Origin: an uncultured Sutterella sp. | GTDB lineage: Bacteria; Pseudomonadota; Gammaproteobacteria; Burkholderiales; Burkholderiaceae_F | Assembly: GCA_900767875.1 (NCBI GenBank) | Contig: CAAGAT010000064.1 | Span: 1 to 27,106, forward strand | Length of the DNA stretch: 27,106 nucleotides | Reading direction: 5' to 3' | Shown here: positions 22,331 to 27,106 of the stretch, one piece after another | Numbering within the stretch: the first letter of the stretch is position 1 | Layout of the letters: each line of letters opens with the position of its first letter | The notes under the pieces: generated by a model | What the model was told of the DNA's origin: nothing | Databases searched by the model: none | The model's input: the letters and a program-made list of their open reading frames with translations, nothing else | Made by a program: the position numbers and the translations under genes

Positions 22331-24253
22331 TCAGGCCAGCAGCGCCTCAATGCGCGCGCGAACGTGCGCCGGATCAAGGTTGCAGCGCTGCAGCAGCACC
22401 TGCGTGTCGCCGTGGTCGATGAATTCGTCGGGAATGCCCAGCACCAGCGTGCGGGTCGTGCGGCCCTCATCGCTCAACACCTCGAGCACGCCCGAGCCCA
22501 CGCCGCCCGCCTTGACGCCCTCTTCGGCCGTCACCACGAGGTCGTGTTCATCGGCGGCCTTGAGAATCGCCTCTCGATCCAGGGGCTTGACGAATCGCAT
22601 GTCGATGAGGGTGGCGTCCAGCGCCTCGGCCACGTCTTTGAGGCGCCAGACCATCGAGCCGAAGGCCAGGATGGCGACGCGTTTGCCCTTGCCGGCAGCG
22701 CTCGTGCGCAACGTGCGGCTCACGCCAACCGGCACCGTTTCGGCGTCGGCCGTGATGGTCACGCCCGGTCCCGTGCCACGCGGATAGCGCACGGCCGCGG
22801 GCGTCTTCATCGCAAAGGCGGTGTTGAGCAGCAGGCGCATTTCGTTTTCGTCGCTCGGGGCCATCACCGTCATGTTGGGCAGACAGCGCAGATAGGCCAT
22901 ATCAAAAAGGCCATGGTGCGTGCGTCCGTCGGCGCCGACCACCCCCGCGCGGTCGATGGCGAACATCACAGGCAGGTTCTGGATCGCCACGTCGTGGATG
23001 ATCTGATCGTAGGCGCGCTGCGCGAAGGTCGAGTAGATCGCCACCACCGGGTGCATGTCGGCGCAGGCCAGGCCCGCGGCAAAGGTGACGGCGTGCTGCT
23101 CGGCGATGGCCACGTCGCGGTAGCGATCCGGGAAACGCTTTTCAAATTCGACCAGGCCCGAGCCCTCGCGCATGGCAGGCGTAATGGCGTAGAGCGTCTT
23201 GTCGCGCGCGGCCGTATCGCACACCCAGTCCGAGAAGATCGACGTGTAGGTCTTCTTGACGGGGGCGGCCGAGGGCAGAATGCCGACGGCCGGGTCGAAC
23301 TTTCCTACGCCGTGATACAGGGTCGGATCGAGCTCGGCGGGCTTGTAGCCCTTGCCCTTGCGCGTTTTGATGTGCAGCACGACCGGGCCGTCCAAGGCCT
23401 TGATGTTTCTTAAAAAGCCCACCAGGCCGATGACGTCGTGCCCGTCGATGGGCCCAAAGTAATTGAGGTCAAAGCTCGAAAACAGGCTCGAGGGGGGCGA
23501 GAGGAAATTGACCGTCTGCTTTTCGACGCGCTTGGCCAGGTCAAAGAGCAGCGGCACGGGCTTGAGAATACTCTTGGAAATCTCACGGGCCTTCCAGACG
23601 GGCGCCGTGCTCACGAGCTTGGCCAGATGTCCCGACAGCGCCCCTGCGGGAGGCGAAATCGAGTGGTCGTTGTCGTTGAGGATGATGAGCAGCTTGATGC
23701 CCTTTTTATAGACGCCCGCTTGATTGAGCGCCTCGACGGCCATGCCGCCCGTCAGGGCGCCGTCGCCGATGACGGCGATGTGCCAGCGATCCGTGTGGCC
23801 CGTGAGGGCATCGGCCACGGCCATGCCCAGCGCCGCCGAAATCGAGGTCGACGAATGCGCCGTGCCGAAGGCGTCGTACACGCTTTCATTGCGCGAGGGA
23901 AAGCCCGACAGGCCGTCGGTGCGGCGCAGCGTGGCCATCGCCTCGCGGCGACCGGTCAGAATCTTGTGCGCGTAGGCCTGATGGCCCACGTCCCAGACGA
24001 TGTCGTCGTCGGGACAGTTAAAGACGTAGTGCAGGGCCACGGCCAGATCCGTAGCGCCCAGGGAACTTGAAAGGTGCCCGCCCGTCTTGCTCACGCTCTC
24101 GACCATGAATTCGCGCAGGGCGCGGCACAATACCGGCAGCTGCTCGATCGGGAGCTTTTTGAGGTCTTCGGGCGAGTTGATCGACTCGAGCAGGTGCTTT
24201 CGTTCGGCCGGCGGCGGCATCTGCACGTCCGGGATCGTTTTGAGCTCGTTCAT
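22331..24253 (-). CDS. dxs: 1-deoxy-D-xylulose-5-phosphate synthase
   Basis: Thiamine-diphosphate enzyme that condenses pyruvate and glyceraldehyde-3-phosphate, the first step of the MEP isoprenoid pathway. 640 residues, the usual size (about 620). Seen are His60 (KTGGHLSSSLG), DVGHQAYAHKILTGR (His91), the thiamine-diphosphate/Mg motif GDG (163-165) to NDN (193-195), and the central AIAEQHAV block with the catalytic Glu. The C-terminal transketolase domain has IHDVAIQNLPVMFAIDRAG and the RYPRG stretch. The ATG overlaps the ispA stop (TGATG), with AGGAAG inside ispA as ribosome site. This order, xseB-ispA-dxs, is classical in proteobacteria. Confidence 0.97.
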   Translation of the reverse strand: MNELKTIPDVQMPPPAERKHLLESINSPEDLKKLPIEQLPVLCRALREFMVESVSKTGGHLSSSLGATDLAVALHYVFNCPDDDIVWDVGHQAYAHKILTGRREAMATLRRTDGLSGFPSRNESVYDAFGTAHSSTSISAALGMAVADALTGHTDRWHIAVIGDGALTGGMAVEALNQAGVYKKGIKLLIILNDNDHSISPPAGALSGHLAKLVSTAPVWKAREISKSILKPVPLLFDLAKRVEKQTVNFLSPPSSLFSSFDLNYFGPIDGHDVIGLVGFLRNIKALDGPVVLHIKTRKGKGYKPAELDPTLYHGVGKFDPAVGILPSAAPVKKTYTSIFSDWVCDTAARDKTLYAITPAMREGSGLVEFEKRFPDRYRDVAIAEQHAVTFAAGLACADMHPVVAIYSTFAQRAYDQIIHDVAIQNLPVMFAIDRAGVVGADGRTHHGLFDMAYLRCLPNMTVMAPSDENEMRLLLNTAFAMKTPAAVRYPRGTGPGVTITADAETVPVGVSRTLRTSAAGKGKRVAILAFGSMVWRLKDVAEALDATLIDMRFVKPLDREAILKAADEHDLVVTAEEGVKAGGVGSGVLEVLSDEGRTTRTLVLGIPDEFIDHGDTQVLLQRCNLDPAHVRARIEALLA

Positions 24254-25176
24254 CAGTACTTCCTGTCGGTCACAAATGCGGCCGCCCCCTTCAACAAAGA
24301 AAGCGCCTGCGCCTCAAAAAGGCCCGTTTCCTCGATGCGCGCCAGGGCGGCCTCGGCCTTGGCTTCGGTCTGCTTGGCAAGGGCGCGGGCGCGTTCCAGC
24401 CCCATGAGCGAAACGAACGTGGGCTTATCGTTGGCGTCGTCCTTGCCGCTGGTCTTACCCAGAGTGGCGGTGTCGACCGTCACGTCCAAGATGTCGTCGA
24501 TCACCTGAAAGGCCAGACCGAGCGCTTTGGCGTAAACGTCGAGCTCCCCGCGGCAGGCCGCGTAACGCTCGAGGTTGCCCGCCATGGCACCCAGACGGAC
24601 GCTGGCCAGAATCAGCGCGCCCGTCTTCATTTCGTGCATGCGCCGCAGCGAGGCCTCGTCAAGCGTTTTGCCCACGCTGAGCAAATCGACGGCCTGACCG
24701 CCGCACATGCCGTCGCGCCCGCTTGCCAGCGCAAGCTCGCGCATGAGCGAAACCTTGACGGCCGAATCGACCTTAGTGGAGGCAATGCGCAGGAACGCTT
24801 CGGGCTGCAGCGCGTCACCGGCGAGCATCGCAGTGGCTTCGCCGAACTTGACGTGAGCCGTGGGCTTGCCGCGGCGCAGCACGTCGTTGTCCATCGCGGG
24901 CATGTCGTCGTGCACGAGCGAGTAGCCGTGCACGTACTCGACCGCCAGCGCAATCTCATCGAGGTCGGCCGCGTCGGCCCCCGTAAGGGCCCCAGCGGCG
25001 TACACGAGCAGCGCGCGCATGCGCTTGCCGCCGTCGAGAACGGCGTAGCGCATCGCCTCGGTCAGAACGCCGAGGCCGCCCCCACGCGCATCCAGGGCCT
25101 TTTGAGCCACGCCTTCGAAATGTTCGCGCTTATCCGCGGCCCATGCGGCAAAGGCCGCCTTATCGACTGAATTCAC
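24253..25176 (-). CDS. ispA: Farnesyl diphosphate synthase (geranyltranstransferase)
   Basis: Elongates dimethylallyl and geranyl diphosphate with isopentenyl diphosphate to farnesyl diphosphate, feeding ubiquinone and undecaprenyl carriers. 307 residues. The first Asp-rich motif is DDMPAMD (90-96) and the second DDILD (227-231). The GGKRMR block (49-54) and GDALQ (120-124) bind substrate. The two extra residues within the first motif mark it as the short-chain bacterial type. The GTG at 25176 follows a strong AAGGAGAGG site. It begins 11 bases after xseB and overlaps dxs by one base. Confidence 0.95.
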   Translation of the reverse strand: MNSVDKAAFAAWAADKREHFEGVAQKALDARGGGLGVLTEAMRYAVLDGGKRMRALLVYAAGALTGADAADLDEIALAVEYVHGYSLVHDDMPAMDNDVLRRGKPTAHVKFGEATAMLAGDALQPEAFLRIASTKVDSAVKVSLMRELALASGRDGMCGGQAVDLLSVGKTLDEASLRRMHEMKTGALILASVRLGAMAGNLERYAACRGELDVYAKALGLAFQVIDDILDVTVDTATLGKTSGKDDANDKPTFVSLMGLERARALAKQTEAKAEAALARIEETGLFEAQALSLLKGAAAFVTDRKY

Positions 25177-25187
25177 GGGCCTCTCCT

Positions 25188-25421
25188 TTAGCTGGCCGCA
25201 CCGGCATCTTTACCGTTTTGCTCTTCGTCGAGCTTTTTGACGCGCGCTTCGGCTTCATCAAGCTTGGCGCGACACAGGCGAATGAGTTCGGTGCCGCGCG
25301 TGTACGCCTCAACGCTTTCCTCAAGGGCCATCTCGCCCTCCTCCATGCGTCGCACGAGCATTTCGAGTTCCGTCATCGCCTCTTCAAAGGTCGGGGCGGC
25401 TTCCTGCGGGGTCTGGGTCAT
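25188..25421 (-). CDS. xseB: Exodeoxyribonuclease VII small subunit
   Basis: Small subunit of exonuclease VII, which with XseA degrades single-stranded DNA. 77 residues, matching E. coli XseB (80). The family pattern is clear: PTFEEAMTELEMLVRRMEEGEMALEESVEAYTRGTELIRLCRAKLDEAEARV, an antiparallel helical hairpin. The ATG at 25421 is chosen by alignment; in-frame GTGs at 25433 and 25445 are possible. It heads the xseB-ispA-dxs operon. The large subunit is not in the window, as is normal. Confidence 0.93.
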   Translation of the reverse strand: MTQTPQEAAPTFEEAMTELEMLVRRMEEGEMALEESVEAYTRGTELIRLCRAKLDEAEARVKKLDEEQNGKDAGAAS

Positions 25422-25633
25422 CAGTGCCGGCACCCATCCGTGCACGGGGCATCGGATCGGCGCCTCCTCCTCTTTGCAATTTTTTTGCTGCCGCCAAACG
25501 CGGGGACACGAAAAACCCTCGGCCCCGATGCGGCTGATGAGCCGATTTTATCGCACCGCCCCAAGACTTCGCCGTACAACTTTTCTCCTGCCTTCGGCCT
25601 AGTTCCCCGGATCAGCGCAAACCCCGAGCGCGA

Positions 25634-25639
25634 TACAAT
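25634..25639 (+). promoter_or_regulatory. Candidate -10 box of the MFS exporter gene
   Basis: TACAAT lies 31 bases before the GTG start, giving a leader of about 24 bases without a clear ribosome site. No good -35 box is present. The rest of the 25446-25669 gap holds only a small CGGCT/AGCCG hairpin (25531-25544). Confidence 0.3.
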
Positions 25640-25669
25640 GCCTCCCAATCTTTTATTTGCGAAATTCCC

Positions 25670-26911
25670 GTGTCCCTTTCCTTTCAACCCGTTGACAATC
25701 CCGACAGCGTCAACACGCACCTGCTCACGTGGCTGCTGGCGGCCTGCTCGATGATCGGCCCCTTTGCCACCGACATGTATCTGCCGAGCTTTCACCAGAT
25801 GGCCGAGGCGTTCGGCACCACCCTCAACGGCGTGCAGATGACCCTGACGAGCTACCTCATCGGGTTTGCGGTCATGACGCTTTTTTACGGCACGATCTCG
25901 GACGTGTTCGGCCGCAAGCTCACGATGGTGGCCGGGTTCGTGTGTTTTTCGGCCTCAAGTCTCGGAGCGGCCCTCTCGACGAATCTGGAGGCGCTCGTGC
26001 TCTGGCGCCTGTGCCAGGGGCTTTTCGCCGGCTGCGGCATGGTGATCGGCATGGCCGTCATCCGTGACCTTTTCGGCGGCGCCAAGGCCCAGATGCTCAT
26101 GGCCTACGTGGCCATGGTCTTCGGGTTCGGCCCGGCGCTGGCGCCGGTGATCGGCGGCTGGGTGGCCACGAACCTGTCTTGGCAAAGCCACTTTTACATC
26201 CTCACGTTCATCAGCGCGCTGCTGGCGGTGCTGTGCCTGTTTTTGCTGCCCGAGACCCTGGCCAAAGACAAGCGCACGCCCGCGCGCCTGGGTAAGCTCC
26301 TGGCCGGCTACGCCGCGGCCGCCCGCAACACGGCCTTCATGACGGCCAACACCTCCTTGGCCGTGGCCTTTCTCGGGCAGGGCATCTTCATCGCGGGCGC
26401 CGCGGGCTGGTGCGTTGAGGTGATGCATCTGGCACCCAATGAATTTTGGAAACTCTTTTTGCCCATGGTCTCGGGCACGGTGGTCGGCAGCTGGATTTCG
26501 GCGCGCATCGCGCACCACCTGGGCACCCAGGGCAGCATCCGCGCGGGCTTTGCCGTGATGTTCACGGCAGGGGTTCTGGCCCTTTTGGCCATGAGCGGGG
26601 CCTGGCCCGAGGGCGTGTTCTGGGCGGTCTCGCCGCTGACCGTCTACACGATCGGCATCGGCATCGTGCGCCCGTGCATGTCCCTGGTGTCGATGGACTT
26701 TCTGCCCAACGCCCGCGGCATGGCCAGCTCCATGCAAAGCTTCGTGCAGACCATGTTCTTTGCGATGGGCTCGGCCCTTCTCGTGCCGCTGATGGTCGGG
26801 CGCGGGGCGCTCTACGATCTGGCCATCGCCGGCTTCGGGCTTTTGACGATCGGCCTGTGGACGCTGGCCATGCGTCTGAAGATCGAACACACGGTGCATC
26901 CGCAGAGCTGA
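25670..26911 (+). CDS. Bcr/CflA-family multidrug efflux MFS transporter
   Basis: Proton-driven drug exporter of the DHA1 Bcr/CflA group, inner membrane, 413 residues with 12 predicted helices. Seen are the family N-terminal FATDMYLPSFHQMAEAFG (26-43), the MFS motif A as GTISDVFGRKL (about 74-84), the RLCQGLFAGCG helix, and motif C-like FGFGPALAPVIGGW (about 149-162). The start is GTG at 25670; no ATG precedes FATDMYLP at a sensible place and no ribosome site is evident. It is divergent from xseB and monocistronic with its own terminator. E. coli Bcr exports bicyclomycin and sulfonamides; the substrate here is unknown. Confidence 0.9.
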   Translation: MSLSFQPVDNPDSVNTHLLTWLLAACSMIGPFATDMYLPSFHQMAEAFGTTLNGVQMTLTSYLIGFAVMTLFYGTISDVFGRKLTMVAGFVCFSASSLGAALSTNLEALVLWRLCQGLFAGCGMVIGMAVIRDLFGGAKAQMLMAYVAMVFGFGPALAPVIGGWVATNLSWQSHFYILTFISALLAVLCLFLLPETLAKDKRTPARLGKLLAGYAAAARNTAFMTANTSLAVAFLGQGIFIAGAAGWCVEVMHLAPNEFWKLFLPMVSGTVVGSWISARIAHHLGTQGSIRAGFAVMFTAGVLALLAMSGAWPEGVFWAVSPLTVYTIGIGIVRPCMSLVSMDFLPNARGMASSMQSFVQTMFFAMGSALLVPLMVGRGALYDLAIAGFGLLTIGLWTLAMRLKIEHTVHPQS

Positions 26912-26935
26912 TCCTAAAAAAGCTTGCGGTCGGCC

Positions 26936-26977
26936 AACGGCGCATGTTCTCTTTGGGGCATGCGCCGTTTTCTTTGA
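26936..26977 (+). terminator. Intrinsic terminator of the MFS exporter gene
   Basis: AACGGCGCATG (26936-26946) pairs with CATGCGCCGTT (26959-26969), 11 perfect pairs around a 12-base loop, followed by TTCTTTG. It lies 24 bases after the stop codon. Confidence 0.85.
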
Positions 26978-26986
26978 GGGGTCGAA

Positions 26987-27106
26987 ATCGAGTAGGTGGT
27001 AGGTGATTATTTCACCTACCGACCTCTCACACCACCGCCCATACCGTTCGGTAGGCGCCCCTCACGGGACGTTTTACGGCGGTTTCCATAGTTTTAACCC
27101 CTGTAC
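26987..27106 (-). mobile_element. 3' end (domains V-VI) of a group II intron, cut by the window edge
   Basis: Read on the minus strand, the end of the window contains GGCGGTGGTGTGAGAGG, which I recall as typical of the domain V to VI junction of bacterial group II introns. A domain VI-like hairpin follows: GGTAGGTG (27020-27013) with CACCTACC (27005-26998), extended by AGG/CCT and GAG/CTC. It has a bulged A at 26993. That A is seventh from a proposed intron end ...CTCGAT at 26987, fitting the branch-point rule and an AY 3' end. Domain V would be closed by ACCGCC (27083-27078) and GGCGGT (27039-27034). The reverse-transcriptase gene would lie beyond the window. No search could be run, so this is pattern recognition. 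Confidence 0.6.

Noticed and set aside
25395..25455. A small upstream frame before xseB with GAGGAGG in front of an ATG near 25452
   Set aside because: It has a good ribosome site but is out of frame with xseB, running on antisense-like through it, with no protein-like content.

Overview
This GC-rich window (by eye about 60% or more) carries densely packed bacterial housekeeping genes. Protein similarity and gene order point to the order Burkholderiales. Small gut commensals of the Sutterella/Parasutterella type (Sutterellaceae) are my best guess, as an inference from memory and not from a search. I count 23 protein-coding genes. I see no tRNA, rRNA or CRISPR array.

Layout. Positions 1-2400, minus strand: argG (argininosuccinate synthase), with a candidate attenuator-like leader and an intrinsic terminator, then a YigZ/IMPACT protein. 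Positions 2461-5351, minus: an uncharacterised 317-residue protein directly upstream of a TtrS-like periplasmic-sensing histidine kinase; no response regulator is present. Positions 5352-7145, plus: an orphan tyrosine recombinase with a DUF3701-like N-terminus. Positions 7192-11014: yceD (minus), maf (yceF type) and an RsmI-like SAM methyltransferase (both plus), then a HAD phosphatase and rluC (both minus). This is a shortened version of a well-known betaproteobacterial neighbourhood. Here rpmF/plsX no longer follow yceD, and the Rieske and sppA genes often found between the HAD gene and the methyltransferase are absent.

Positions 11063-11989 form a gene-free stretch of about 930 bases upstream of rne. 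It is rich in inverted repeats, including two mutually exclusive pairings, and looks like a large structured 5' leader for RNase E. rne itself (11990-15076) is full length with a long, disordered C-terminal scaffold region.

Positions 15077-16933: a regulatory gap, then a sodium:solute symporter. A bidirectional terminator separates it from aroC (minus). Positions 18334-19671, plus: a small DMT-type membrane protein, a 96-residue unknown acidic protein and a 191-residue lipoprotein, closed by a second strong bidirectional terminator. Positions 19748-21063, minus: hemolysin III-family protein and an overlapping GNAT acetyltransferase. Positions 21214-25421, minus: murB, then the isoprenoid-precursor operon xseB-ispA-dxs with overlapping or near-touching genes. 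Positions 25670-26911, plus: a Bcr/CflA-type MFS drug exporter with its own terminator. The last ~120 bases look like the 3' end (domains V and VI) of a group II intron on the minus strand.

Together the genes serve arginine, aromatic-amino-acid, isoprenoid and peptidoglycan-precursor synthesis, and RNA processing and modification. The accessory interest lies in the rne leader, the sensor kinase/unknown-protein pair, the orphan recombinase and the intron end.
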